This document shows, one piece after another, positions 52,863-60,843 of a DNA stretch of 64,000 nucleotides (positions are counted from its first letter, which is position 1; every line of letters starts with the position of its first letter). This DNA comes from Phytohabitans sp036906915 (lineage in GTDB: Bacteria > Actinomycetota > Actinomycetes > Mycobacteriales > Micromonosporaceae), in contig NZ_JBAKHX010000031.1 of NCBI RefSeq assembly GCF_036906915.1, forward strand, positions 21,007 through 85,006, in the 5' to 3' direction. The notes under the pieces were generated by a model. It was not told the origin of the DNA, made no database searches, and worked only from the letters and a program-made list of their open reading frames with translations. Both the position numbers and the translations under genes were made by a program.

Positions 52863-53732
52863 TCAAGCGGTCGCCGGTGGGCGCCGCGTCGCGATCGCGC
52901 CGCCGGCCGCGATGAGCAGGTGTCCGAGATATGTGAGCAGGATTCCCTCGCCGGGATAGGAGGCGCGCAGGCCATGCTCCTGCGCGTAGGAATCGCCTAT
53001 GAGGGTGAGCCACAACAGCGTGAGCAGCCCGCCGCAGCCGGCCGCGGTCAGGATCAGCCAACGCCGGCACCGCCGGCGCGCAGTCCGTTGGCTGTAGCCG
53101 GTCAGGGTCAGGGACGCGGTGGCCAGCAGACCCGACACCAACGCCGTCGGGACGAGCACGATGAACCCCTCGCTGGCATCGGTCACGATCTCCATGTCCG
53201 GGTACTGATTCCGCCACAGGGGTAGGTAGCAGCCGGTGAGCAGCGCGGCCAGTCCGGCGACCACCGCGGCGATGCCGGCGAACCAGCCACCGCCCGGCGG
53301 TTCTGGCTCGCCCGGCGCGCCCGGCGGCGCTGTCCAGACAGCCGTCAGCAACGCCAGGACGGCACCCGCGGCGAGCAGGAACGCCGGACCGGGCCGGACG
53401 TCCGCGATGCGGCTGTCACCAGCGAACCGGTCGAGGGTGGCCGCCATGACCACCAGCCCGATTCCCAGTGCGCCCGCGAACGCGGTGACGAGCGGCCGGA
53501 GCCGGCCACGGGCGGGTTCGCCCGCGAACAGCACCGCCGCTACCAGGAGCACCAGGGCGAGCATGCCCACCAGGTACAGACCCACGCCCGGGCCGGCGCC
53601 ATCGATATTGCGGCTGGCGGATCCGAGGGGGCCCGGACGGTACTCGACGATCCGCCACCGCCACAGGAGCGAGCCGAACCACAACCCCGTGCCGACAACG
53701 GTCGCGCCGATGGCAAGGCTCAAACGGGTCAT
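52863..53732 (-). CDS. Multi-pass membrane protein of unknown function
   Basis: A 289-residue protein with about seven hydrophobic helices (for example LYLVGMLALVLLVAAVLFAG and LLTYLGHLLIAAGGAIA). No motif recognised. The ATG at 53732 overlaps the stop of a 56-codon ORF by 4 bases (ATGA), which favours this start over the ATG at 53759. Confidence 0.7.
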   Translation of the reverse strand: MTRLSLAIGATVVGTGLWFGSLLWRWRIVEYRPGPLGSASRNIDGAGPGVGLYLVGMLALVLLVAAVLFAGEPARGRLRPLVTAFAGALGIGLVVMAATLDRFAGDSRIADVRPGPAFLLAAGAVLALLTAVWTAPPGAPGEPEPPGGGWFAGIAAVVAGLAALLTGCYLPLWRNQYPDMEIVTDASEGFIVLVPTALVSGLLATASLTLTGYSQRTARRRCRRWLILTAAGCGGLLTLLWLTLIGDSYAQEHGLRASYPGEGILLTYLGHLLIAAGGAIATRRPPATA

Positions 53733-53899
53733 GAGCCAAGGTGCAGAAGCGAGATCCATTCGCGGGCCGTCGCGGACGGGGCCGGTGCCTCGACGACCAA
53801 CGGTCGCGTTTCGAAGCCCCGCGCCGCGAGACCCTCCAGCATCGCCGGCGGGCCGGCGACCGCATCTGCCGCGTCCACCAGCGCAGTCTGCAACCGCAC
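53729..53899 (-). CDS. Short ORF (56 residues), translationally coupled to the membrane protein
   Basis: GTG 53899 to TGA 53729, opening MRLQTALVDAADAVAG and ending EWISLLHLGS. Third codon positions are strongly G/C and the composition looks like normal soluble protein, unlike the two other frames here, which are Arg/Pro-rich. It ends in ATGA with the membrane gene. An in-frame stop lies 30 bases upstream, right at the 20-bp tandem duplication, so it may be the tail of a once longer gene. Confidence 0.45.
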   Translation of the reverse strand: MRLQTALVDAADAVAGPPAMLEGLAARGFETRPLVVEAPAPSATAREWISLLHLGS

Positions 53900-53930
53900 G
53901 CCGCCGCCGTGGGGGTCGCCTCGTGTCCTG

Positions 53931-53970
53931 TTTCAACAGTGCATGGCATCTTTCAACAGTGCATGGCATC
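53931..53970. repeat. Perfect 20-bp tandem duplication
   Basis: TTTCAACAGTGCATGGCATC occurs twice without spacer. It is in the divergent region before the DUF2461 gene. It may be a recent slippage duplication or a doubled regulatory site. Confidence 0.85.
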
Positions 53971-54057
53971 GTAGTCACGCCGTTACTCCCACTCGAGGAG
54001 CGCCTGGCGCGCCCGAAAGATGGAATGGAGCGGTGCCGGGCTGACTATGCTCGCGGT

Positions 54058-54693
54058 GTGGCGTTCCGTGGCTGGCCGGGCGAGGCTATCGAGTTCTACG
54101 AAGGACTCGAGGCCGACAACTCGAAGACATACTGGACCGCGCACAAGGACGTCTACGATCGGGCGGTGCGCGCGCCGATGGTCGAGCTCCTGGCCGAGCT
54201 GGAGCCGGAGTTCGGCGCCGGGAAGATCTTCCGGCCGAACAGGGACGTCCGGTTCAGCGCCGACAAGTCGCCGTACAAGACGTCGATCGCCGCGACCCTG
54301 GAACGCGGCGGGTACGTGCAGATGACCGCGCACGGGCTGGGCGTCGGCGCGGGCATGTACATGATGACGTCGGACCAACTGGCCCGGTACCGGCAGGCGG
54401 TGGCAGACGACGCGAGCGGCAAGGCACTGGAGCGGCTGGTCGAGGATGCCGTCCGGCAGCGGATCGAGATCACGGGACACGAGCGGCTGAAGACCGCCCC
54501 TCGGGGCTACCCGGCCGACCACCCGCGTGTCGAGCTGCTTCGTCAGAAGGGCCTGGTCGCGTGGCGGGAGTGGCCCGCCGCCCGGTGGCTGGGCACCTCG
54601 GCCGCGAGGACCCGGGTGGTGGAGGTCTTGCGAGCGACCCGCCCGCTCTGCCAGTGGCTCGACCGACACGTCGGCCCATCCGTCACTGACTGA
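54058..54693 (+). CDS. DUF2461 family protein
   Basis: A 211-residue soluble protein beginning at GTG 54058 (AFRGWPGEAIEFYEGLEADNSKTYW, quoted by ends). Typical DUF2461 blocks: NRDVRFSADKSPYKTSI and GAGMYMMTSDQLARYR, and the C-terminal GYPADHPRVELLRQKGL. The family is widespread and uncharacterised. It lies 42 bases upstream of the HipA-like gene on the same strand and may be cotranscribed. Confidence 0.85.
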   Translation: MAFRGWPGEAIEFYEGLEADNSKTYWTAHKDVYDRAVRAPMVELLAELEPEFGAGKIFRPNRDVRFSADKSPYKTSIAATLERGGYVQMTAHGLGVGAGMYMMTSDQLARYRQAVADDASGKALERLVEDAVRQRIEITGHERLKTAPRGYPADHPRVELLRQKGLVAWREWPAARWLGTSAARTRVVEVLRATRPLCQWLDRHVGPSVTD

Positions 54694-54735
54694 CCGCCGG
54701 GGTTGGAAAGTGGCGCGGGCCTAGACTTGGGCTTT

Positions 54736-55569
54736 GTGCTGCGTACTGTGTCGGCGACGCGTTATGTGACGCCATTTCGTGAGGGTGGTTCGTTACCGGG
54801 GTTGATGGAGGCGGACGACCTGGGCAGTTACGTGGTGAAGTTCCACGGTGCCGGTCAGGGCCGCAAGACTCTCGTCGCGGAGATCATCAGTGGGTGCCTT
54901 GCCCGGGCGATCGGTCTGCCCGTGCCGGAGCTGGTGGCCATTGAGGTCGACCCGGTGCTCGGCCGGGCCGAGCCGGACCAGGAGGTGCAGGATCTGCTGC
55001 GGGCAAGTGGCGGCCTTAACCTGGGCATGGACTACCTGCCTGGCGCGCTCGACTTCGACCCCGTCGCGTTTCCGCTCGGCGCCTCGCTCGGTGGGCGGGT
55101 GCTGTGGTTCGACGCGCTGGTGGGCAACGTGGACCGGTCGTGGCGCAACCCGAACATGTTGCAGTGGCACGGGCAGGCTTACCTGATCGACCATGGCGCC
55201 AGCCTGACCTTCCATCACAACTGGCCGGGCGCGCCCGGTGCCGTCGCGCGCGAGTACGACGCGAAGGACCACGTGCTGGTCGAGTTCGCCCCGTACGTCG
55301 AGAAGGCGGACGCGGAGCTCGCCCCGCTGGTCACTCCGGAGCTGCTGCGGGAGTCGACCGAGCGGGTGCCGGACGAGTGGCTCGCCGACGAGCCGGGGTT
55401 CGACGGTCTGGAGCAGGTCCGCCGGGCGTACGCGGAACAGCTGGACGCGCGGCTGCGTGCCCGCCCGCGGTGGCTGCCGGCGCTGGCGGCGGCCCGCGGC
55501 GCGGACCGCCAGCAGACCCGGCCGGGGCGCAACCGTCCCGACTGGCTGGCCGGAGGGGCGGCCCGGTGA
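54736..55569 (+). CDS. HipA-like kinase-fold protein
   Basis: A 277-residue protein. Residues in SYVVKFHGAGQGRKTLVAEI look like the Lys-containing ATP strand, and LVGNVDRSWRNPNML with YLIDHGASLTFHH resembles the HipA catalytic (GNxDR) and metal-binding (IDH/DFG-like) loops. It lacks the N-terminal HipA domain (full HipA is about 440 residues) and has no HipB antitoxin next to it. The DUF3037 gene overlaps its end by 4 bases, a recurrent pairing in actinobacteria. GTG 54736 chosen; the 11 codons before it are not protein-like. Confidence 0.8.
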   Translation: MLRTVSATRYVTPFREGGSLPGLMEADDLGSYVVKFHGAGQGRKTLVAEIISGCLARAIGLPVPELVAIEVDPVLGRAEPDQEVQDLLRASGGLNLGMDYLPGALDFDPVAFPLGASLGGRVLWFDALVGNVDRSWRNPNMLQWHGQAYLIDHGASLTFHHNWPGAPGAVAREYDAKDHVLVEFAPYVEKADAELAPLVTPELLRESTERVPDEWLADEPGFDGLEQVRRAYAEQLDARLRARPRWLPALAAARGADRQQTRPGRNRPDWLAGGAAR

Positions 55570-55964
55570 CCGCCCGGCGCCATCCGTTCGAGTACGCGGT
55601 GCTGCGGGTCGTTCCCCGCCCCGAGCGCGGCGAGGCGTTCAACGCCGGGGTTCTGGTGTACTGCCACGCGCTGGACTACCTGGGCGCCCGCGTCCACCTG
55701 GACGCTGAGCGGCTGCGGGTGCTGGATCCGTCGGCCGACCCGGCCGCGATCGCGCGCGCGCTGAAGTCGGTCGCCAGCATCTGCGCGGCGGCACCGGAGG
55801 CCGGGCCGCCCGCGCGGGAGGATCCGGGGAAGCGGTTCCGCTGGCTGGTCGCCCCGCGCAGCACGGTGGTGCAGCCGGGTCCGGTGCACACCGGCCTGAC
55901 CAGCGACCCCGACGCGGACGCCGACCGCCTCCTGCGGCTGTTGGTCCTGCCGCTCCAAGATTGA
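55566..55964 (+). CDS. DUF3037 family protein
   Basis: A 132-residue protein. HPFEYAVLRVVPRPERGEAFNAGVLVYC is the DUF3037 N-terminal block (quoted by ends HPFEY and LVYC). The GTG start overlaps the HipA-like stop (GTGA), showing obligate coupling. Possibly the partner or modulator of the kinase-like protein. No catalytic residues recognised. Confidence 0.82.
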   Translation: MTARRHPFEYAVLRVVPRPERGEAFNAGVLVYCHALDYLGARVHLDAERLRVLDPSADPAAIARALKSVASICAAAPEAGPPAREDPGKRFRWLVAPRSTVVQPGPVHTGLTSDPDADADRLLRLLVLPLQD

Positions 55965-56031
55965 CCCACACATTACAGAATCCTGCTGGAGGTTCGTTGA
56001 AGAGGCGGATGGTACAGGCTGGGGTTCGAGC

Positions 56032-57498
56032 GTGGTGATCGAATGCGACCTGGCGCTGGTCGGCGCACGGGTCGTCGATCCCGCGTCCGGTCTCGACGCG
56101 GTACGCGCGGTCGGCGTGCGCGACGGCGTCATCCAGAGCGTCAGCCAGGAGCCGCCGCGGGCGGCGACCGTCGTCGACGCCACAGGGCTCGTGCTCGCGC
56201 CCGGCTTCGTCGACCTGCACAGTCACGCCCAGGACTTGGTCGGCATGCGGTTGCAGGCGCTCGACGGGGTCACCACGGCGCTGGAGCTGGAGGCCGGCGC
56301 GCTGCCGGTCGCTGAGCGCTACGGCAACGCCGCCGCCGAGGGTCGGCCGCTCAACTTCGGGTACTCGGCCGGCTGGGCGCTCGCCCGCCTCCAACTGCTC
56401 GACGGCGTGCCGCCCGGCGGCGACGCGCTCGACGTCGGGCACGCGGCCGACAACGCGCACCTGACCAACTGGCTGCGCCCGGCCAGCGAACGCGAGCTGG
56501 CCACGCTGCTCGACATGCTGGAGAGGGATGTCGCCGACGGCGCGCTCGGGATCGGGATGCTGCTGGGGTACGCGCCGGACACCGACCCGTCCGAGTACCG
56601 GGCGATAGCCGCGCGCGCCGCGACCCTGGGCGCGCCGGTCTGGACGCATATCCGGCACTCCGGACTGGGTGGCGTCGCCGAGATCCTGGAGGCCGCCGAG
56701 CAGACCGGGGCGCACCTGCACATCTGTCACCTGAACAGCACCACCGGCCGGGAGCAGGTGGCGGCGTGCGAGGCCATCACCGCCGCGCGTGCCGCGGGCG
56801 TCCGGGTCAGCACGGAGGCGTACCCGTACGGCGCGGCCTCGACGAGCATCGGCGCGCCGTTCCTGTCGCCGGAGGCGCTGGCCGAGCAGGGCCGCTCGAG
56901 CACCGCGATCACCTATTTGGCGACCGGCGAGCGGGTCGCCAGCGTGGAGCGGCTGCGCGAGTTGCGCGCGACCGACCCGGGCGGGCTGATCATCGTGGAC
57001 TTCCTCGACGAGCACGACCCGGTCGACCGGGATCTGTTGCTGCGCACCCTGACGCTGGCCGACACGGTGGTCGCCACGGACACGATGCCCATCATGGACG
57101 GTGGCGTGCGGCTGCCCGGCGAGACGTGGCCGGTGCCGCCGACGGCTCGGGTGCACCCGCGCAGCGTCGGCGGGTACGCGCGCGTCTTCCGCTGGCTGGT
57201 CCGCGAGTTGGGCGTACTGTCCATGATGGAGGCTGTTCGGCGCTGCTCGCTGCTGCCCGCGCAGCTGGTGGCCGGCGTGGCGCCGGCGATGGCGGCCAAG
57301 GGCCGCATCCAGCCCGGCGCAGACGCCGACATCGTGCTCTTCGACCCGGACACCATCGCCGACCGGGCCACGTTCACCGAGATCCGGCCGTCCGCCGGGA
57401 TCGCGCACGTGCTCGTCAATGGCGAGTTCGTGGTGCGCGACCACGAGCTCGTGCCCGACGCCCTGCCCGGCCGGCCGATCCGCGGCCGGCACGCCTGA
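56032..57498 (+). CDS. Amidohydrolase, N-acyl-D-amino-acid deacylase type
   Basis: A 488-residue metal-dependent amidohydrolase. The HxH metal motif is in GFVDLHSHAQD; later metal ligands fit THIRHSG and HICHLNS; a catalytic Asp may be in ATDTMPIMDGG. The C-terminal GRIQPGADADIVLFDP is the usual amidohydrolase beta-sandwich. Related enzymes release D-amino acids from N-acyl-D-amino acids or act on D-peptides. A minimal C-terminal remnant of another gene follows 14 bases later. GTG start (56032 or 56035). Confidence 0.85.
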   Translation: MVIECDLALVGARVVDPASGLDAVRAVGVRDGVIQSVSQEPPRAATVVDATGLVLAPGFVDLHSHAQDLVGMRLQALDGVTTALELEAGALPVAERYGNAAAEGRPLNFGYSAGWALARLQLLDGVPPGGDALDVGHAADNAHLTNWLRPASERELATLLDMLERDVADGALGIGMLLGYAPDTDPSEYRAIAARAATLGAPVWTHIRHSGLGGVAEILEAAEQTGAHLHICHLNSTTGREQVAACEAITAARAAGVRVSTEAYPYGAASTSIGAPFLSPEALAEQGRSSTAITYLATGERVASVERLRELRATDPGGLIIVDFLDEHDPVDRDLLLRTLTLADTVVATDTMPIMDGGVRLPGETWPVPPTARVHPRSVGGYARVFRWLVRELGVLSMMEAVRRCSLLPAQLVAGVAPAMAAKGRIQPGADADIVLFDPDTIADRATFTEIRPSAGIAHVLVNGEFVVRDHELVPDALPGRPIRGRHA

Positions 57499-57512
57499 AG
57501 GAGGCGCGCTAG

Positions 57513-57632
57513 CCGCCGCTGTACGAACGCGACCTCGCCGCCGTGGCGATCGAGGTGCTCGACGCGGCCCTGAGCGACGTCGAGGCCGGCAGGGTCCCCG
57601 AGTCCGCGTTCGAGCCCTACAAGGGCTGGTGA
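57513..57632 (+). pseudogene. C-terminal remnant of an unidentified gene
   Basis: An open frame of 39 codons after a TAG, without start codon, reading LYERDLAAVAIEVLDAALS and ending ESAFEPYKGW. Codon use is typical coding (G/C third positions) and the peptide is acidic and helical. It is clearly the tail of a larger soluble protein whose body is gone. Family not recognised. The preceding amidohydrolase ends 14 bases before. Confidence 0.6.
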
Positions 57633-57634
57633 CG

Positions 57635-58267
57635 CTAGAGCTTGCGTCCCTCGTGGGAGGCGCGGGCGCGCTCCGGCTCGGTCAGGGTGCCGCCGAACGG
57701 GGTCAGGCCGGGCAGGCCGTCGATGCTGTGGCCGTTGTTGACGTCGCAGTAGTCGCGGATGGCGTTCGGGCCGCGCTGGTCGAGCCACGCCTCGGCGGTG
57801 CGGTAGAGCTGGCTGCGGTCGTCCTGATACGCCATCTGCGGCACGCCGAAGCCGCACGAGTCGGAGATGCGGGTGGCCTCGACGCGGATGACGCTGCGCA
57901 CCGTCGGGCGTGCCTCGTCGGGCAGGTCGAAGCGGGCCAGCAGGTCGTCGAAGCCGGGATCGGCCATCTCGACCGGCTCACCGCGCCCGTGCACCCGGAT
58001 GATCTGAGGTGGGCCCTCGAAGGAGCAGAACATCACGACGACGCGGCCGTTCTGCTTCAGGTGCGAGACGGTCTCGATGCCGCTGCCGAACAGGTCCACA
58101 TAGGCCACTTCGCGTGGGCCGAGCACGGCGAAGGTGCCACGGCCGCCCTTGGGGGACAGGTTCACGTGGCCGTCGTCTCCGCTGGGGGCGGTGGCCACGA
58201 AGAACATCGGCTGGCGCAGCAGCCAGTCACGCAGCCGATCGTCGATCTCGGGTAGGACGGATCCCAT
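57635..58267 (-). CDS. Pyridoxamine 5'-phosphate oxidase-fold protein
   Basis: A 210-residue FMN-binding split-barrel protein. Block FVATAPSGDDGHVNLSPKG is typical of the PNPOx-like DUF2470-independent group that binds FMN or F420; LKQNGRVVVMFCSFEGPPQI is the second strand pair; and the tail has NGHSIDGLPGLTPFGG. It probably reduces or oxidises a small substrate with a flavin. It starts 5 bases after the PaiB-like remnant, so the two may have been one operon. Confidence 0.85.
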   Translation of the reverse strand: MGSVLPEIDDRLRDWLLRQPMFFVATAPSGDDGHVNLSPKGGRGTFAVLGPREVAYVDLFGSGIETVSHLKQNGRVVVMFCSFEGPPQIIRVHGRGEPVEMADPGFDDLLARFDLPDEARPTVRSVIRVEATRISDSCGFGVPQMAYQDDRSQLYRTAEAWLDQRGPNAIRDYCDVNNGHSIDGLPGLTPFGGTLTEPERARASHEGRKL

Positions 58268-58272
58268 GGTGG

Positions 58273-58449
58273 CTATCCCTTCGGGGGTGCCGCGTGCTGG
58301 CGGCGCATCGCCTCGGCGAGCGCCGGGTTGGCGTGCGTCGGGTTGGCGTGCGTCGGGTTGGCGTGCGTCGGGTCGGGGTCGAGGGCGACGATGACGCTGG
58401 CTACGTCGGCAGCGGGTTTGTCCTGACTGAGTTTAACCTTGCCGACCAC
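58273..58449 (-). pseudogene. PaiB-like FMN-binding regulator, C-terminal remnant with PTHAN repeats
   Basis: The minus-strand frame reads VVGKVKLSQDKPAADVASVI and ends ALAEAMRRQHAAPPKG. The GKxKLSQxxxxxD block and the LAEAM end are the C-terminus of PaiB/FMN-binding negative transcriptional regulators. Nothing PaiB-like precedes it (the upstream codons are Arg-rich). Between the two blocks a 15-bp unit encoding PTHAN has multiplied. No N-terminal FMN domain, hence non-functional. Confidence 0.65.
58325..58369. repeat. 15-bp tandem repeat (three units)
   Basis: GGGTTGGCGTGCGTC is repeated perfectly three times, with a partial fourth. In the minus frame of the PaiB-like remnant it encodes PTHAN repeats and keeps the frame. 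Possible slippage site. Confidence 0.85.
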
Positions 58450-58594
58450 GCGCTCCGGTCGCCGCTTCCGCGGCCGCTGCCCCGCTACCGCGACGACCTC
58501 GACGACACCCCAACGCAAGCGCTGCGCCACCGAAGATCCGCAGCTGTCGGGCGGCGTAGCCTGCCACTTCTCCGGCCATTAGGCTTGCGGGGCT

Positions 58595-59764
58595 ATGTCT
58601 TTATACAGCGCTCGGCACCTGCACCAACTTCGCATGATCGTGACGGGAGGTGGCACGGGTGGGCACACATACCCGGCGCTGACCACGATCACCACGCTGC
58701 GGGCCCGGCTCGCCGAGACCGGCACCGAGCCGGAGTTGCTCTGGGTCGGCGTGCGCGACGGGTTGGAAGCCAAGATCGCCGCCCGGGCCGGCGTGCCGTT
58801 CAAGGCGATCGTCACCGGCAAGCTGCGCCGCTCGACGAACCCCCGCGATCTGCTCCGCAACGTCGTCGACGCGTTCCGGATCCCGTTCGGAGTGCTCCAG
58901 GCCGTCGCGATCGTCGGTCGCACCAGGCCAGCTGTCGTGCTGTCGACCGGCGGGTACGTGTCGGTGCCGATCGGTCTGGCCGCTCGACTGTTCGGCGTGC
59001 CGTACCTGCTGCACGAGCAGACGCTGAATCTTGGTCTCGCCAACCGGATCCTGGCCCGCGTCGCCACCCGCGTCCTGCTCAGCCACTCCTCGTCGCTCGC
59101 CCACGTGCCCGGGCGCTCGCGCGAGTGCAGCGTGGTCACCGGAAACCCGATCCGGGCCGAGATCCTGGCGGGCGACCGCGTCAAGGGGTTGGCCGCTTTC
59201 GCTCTGGACCCGGCGGTGCCGTTCGTCCTGGTCACCGGCGGTGCGGCCGGCGCACGCCAGATCAACCAGATGCTGACCGCGGTGCTGCCCGACGTGCTGC
59301 CGCACTGCCAGATCGTGCACCAGTGCGGCAGCCTCGACCTCGCCGAGATGCGGCAGGTCGCGGCGGGCCTGCCGCCCGGGCTCGCCCACCGGTACCGGGT
59401 GGTGGACTTCATCCACGACGAGCTGCCGGACCTTCTGGCCGCCGCCGACATCGTGATCGCCCGTAGCGGCGCCGGCACCGTCGCCGAGCTCACCGCGCTC
59501 GGCAAGACCTGCGTCCTCGTGCCGTACCCGTACTCGGCCGGGGGCGAACAGCGCGTCGCCGCCCGGACCCTGGCCGCACAGGGCGCCGCCGTCATGCTGG
59601 ACGGCGACGAGGCCACGCCGGAGCATCTGCGGCACACCCTCAGGGCGCTGCTGGCCGACCCGGCGCGGCGGGCCGCGATGGCACGCGCCGCGGCCGGGTA
59701 CGGACGTCCGGACGCCGCCGATCGGGTGGTGGCCGAGATCCTGGCGGTAGCCGCCCGAGGCTAG
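58595..59764 (+). CDS. MurG-like undecaprenyl-PP-MurNAc N-acetylglucosaminyltransferase (GT28)
   Basis: A 389-residue GT28 glycosyltransferase. N-terminal Gly loop TGGGTGGHTYPALTT, YLLHEQTLNLGLANR (MurG EQN-type loop with Thr for Asn), FVLVTGGAAGARQIN and the C-terminal donor site SGAGTVAELTALGKTCVLVP. The usual HQxxNA donor motif reads GGEQRVAA. These changes suggest a paralogue of the cell-division-cluster MurG, perhaps for a variant lipid intermediate or a secondary metabolite. No mur/fts genes are near. It ends convergently with the ligase, sharing the CTAG of both stops. Confidence 0.82.
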   Translation: MSLYSARHLHQLRMIVTGGGTGGHTYPALTTITTLRARLAETGTEPELLWVGVRDGLEAKIAARAGVPFKAIVTGKLRRSTNPRDLLRNVVDAFRIPFGVLQAVAIVGRTRPAVVLSTGGYVSVPIGLAARLFGVPYLLHEQTLNLGLANRILARVATRVLLSHSSSLAHVPGRSRECSVVTGNPIRAEILAGDRVKGLAAFALDPAVPFVLVTGGAAGARQINQMLTAVLPDVLPHCQIVHQCGSLDLAEMRQVAAGLPPGLAHRYRVVDFIHDELPDLLAAADIVIARSGAGTVAELTALGKTCVLVPYPYSAGGEQRVAARTLAAQGAAVMLDGDEATPEHLRHTLRALLADPARRAAMARAAAGYGRPDAADRVVAEILAVAARG

Positions 59765-60843
59765 CGACTCGCGAGGGCGGTGTCGATGAGCACGTCGAGC
59801 AGTGCCGGGTACGCAAGGCCCGCCGCGCTCCACATCCGCGGGTACTGGGACATTGCCGTGAACCCGGGCATCGTGTTCACCTCGTTCACCACCGGCACCA
59901 GGTCCTCGACCCCCTCGACCGTGGGCAGGAAGAAGTCGACCCGGAGCAGACCCGAACATTCCAGGACGCGAAACGCCTCGACCGCCTGCGCCTGAAGGGC
60001 GGCCGTGACCGCGGCGGGCAGGTCGGCGGGGATGTCGAAGACGGTCTCACCCTGGTACTTGGCGTCGAAGTCGAAGAAGGAATGCCTGTCGGGCACCCGG
60101 ATCTCGAGTGGAGGCCCGGCCACCACCCTGCCGTCCGGGTACTCCAGGACGCCGACGTCCACTTCCCGCCCGCGTACCGCCGCCTCGACGAGCACCTTTG
60201 GCATGCCGGTCTTGCGCGCCGTGGTGATGGCCTCGTCGAGCATCGTCCAGTCGTCCACTCTGGATACGCCGACGCTCGAACCCTCCCGTGCCGGCTTGAC
60301 GAAGACGGGCAGTCCGAGCCGCTTGCGCTCGTCCGCGCTGACGTCGTCGTAGTCTGCTCCGTGCAACACCACGCTGTCGGCGACGAGCAGGCCGGCATCG
60401 GCGAGGAGTTTCTTGGTCAGCTCCTTGTCCATTCCTATGCCGCACGCGAGCACGCCGCTGCCGACGTACGGTATCCCGAAGAGGTCCAGTGTGGACTGAA
60501 TCGTGCCGTCTTCCCCGTGCCCGCCGTGCAGGGCGGGAAAGGTGACGTCGACCTCGTCGCGGAGCCGGCTCAACGCGCTCCATGCGCTCTCCAGCGCGGT
60601 GGGCCGGGGCCCGGCCGGATCGCGTGTCATGTCCAGAAGCGTCGCGGCGTCGATGCCAGCGGGCTCCTGGTGGTCCCGACCGACCGTCCACACGCCGTCC
60701 GTGTCGATCCGCACGGGTGTCACCTCGTACCGCTCGCGGCTGAGGTGCCGCACGATGCTCGCGGCGGAGGCGCACGACACGCCGTGCTCGGCGCTGCGGC
60801 CGCCGAAGAGGACCGCCACCCTGGTTCGCGGTTTACCCGTCAT
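59761..60843 (-). CDS. ddl: D-alanine--D-alanine (D-Ala-D-X) ligase
   Basis: A 360-residue ATP-grasp ligase joining two D-amino acids. Landmarks: VLFGGRSAEHGVSCASAAS, HGGHGEDGTIQSTLDLFGIPYVG (first and central segments), ATP-site VKPAREGSSVGVS, omega loop FDFDAKYQGET, and catalytic end VNEVNTMPGFTAMSQYP. The omega-loop Lys-Tyr pair is the dipeptide-forming type rather than the D-lactate type of VanA. ATG 60843 overlaps the stop of the PLP enzyme (ATGA), so it is the second gene of a two-gene operon. Confidence 0.92.
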   Translation of the reverse strand: MTGKPRTRVAVLFGGRSAEHGVSCASAASIVRHLSRERYEVTPVRIDTDGVWTVGRDHQEPAGIDAATLLDMTRDPAGPRPTALESAWSALSRLRDEVDVTFPALHGGHGEDGTIQSTLDLFGIPYVGSGVLACGIGMDKELTKKLLADAGLLVADSVVLHGADYDDVSADERKRLGLPVFVKPAREGSSVGVSRVDDWTMLDEAITTARKTGMPKVLVEAAVRGREVDVGVLEYPDGRVVAGPPLEIRVPDRHSFFDFDAKYQGETVFDIPADLPAAVTAALQAQAVEAFRVLECSGLLRVDFFLPTVEGVEDLVPVVNEVNTMPGFTAMSQYPRMWSAAGLAYPALLDVLIDTALASR

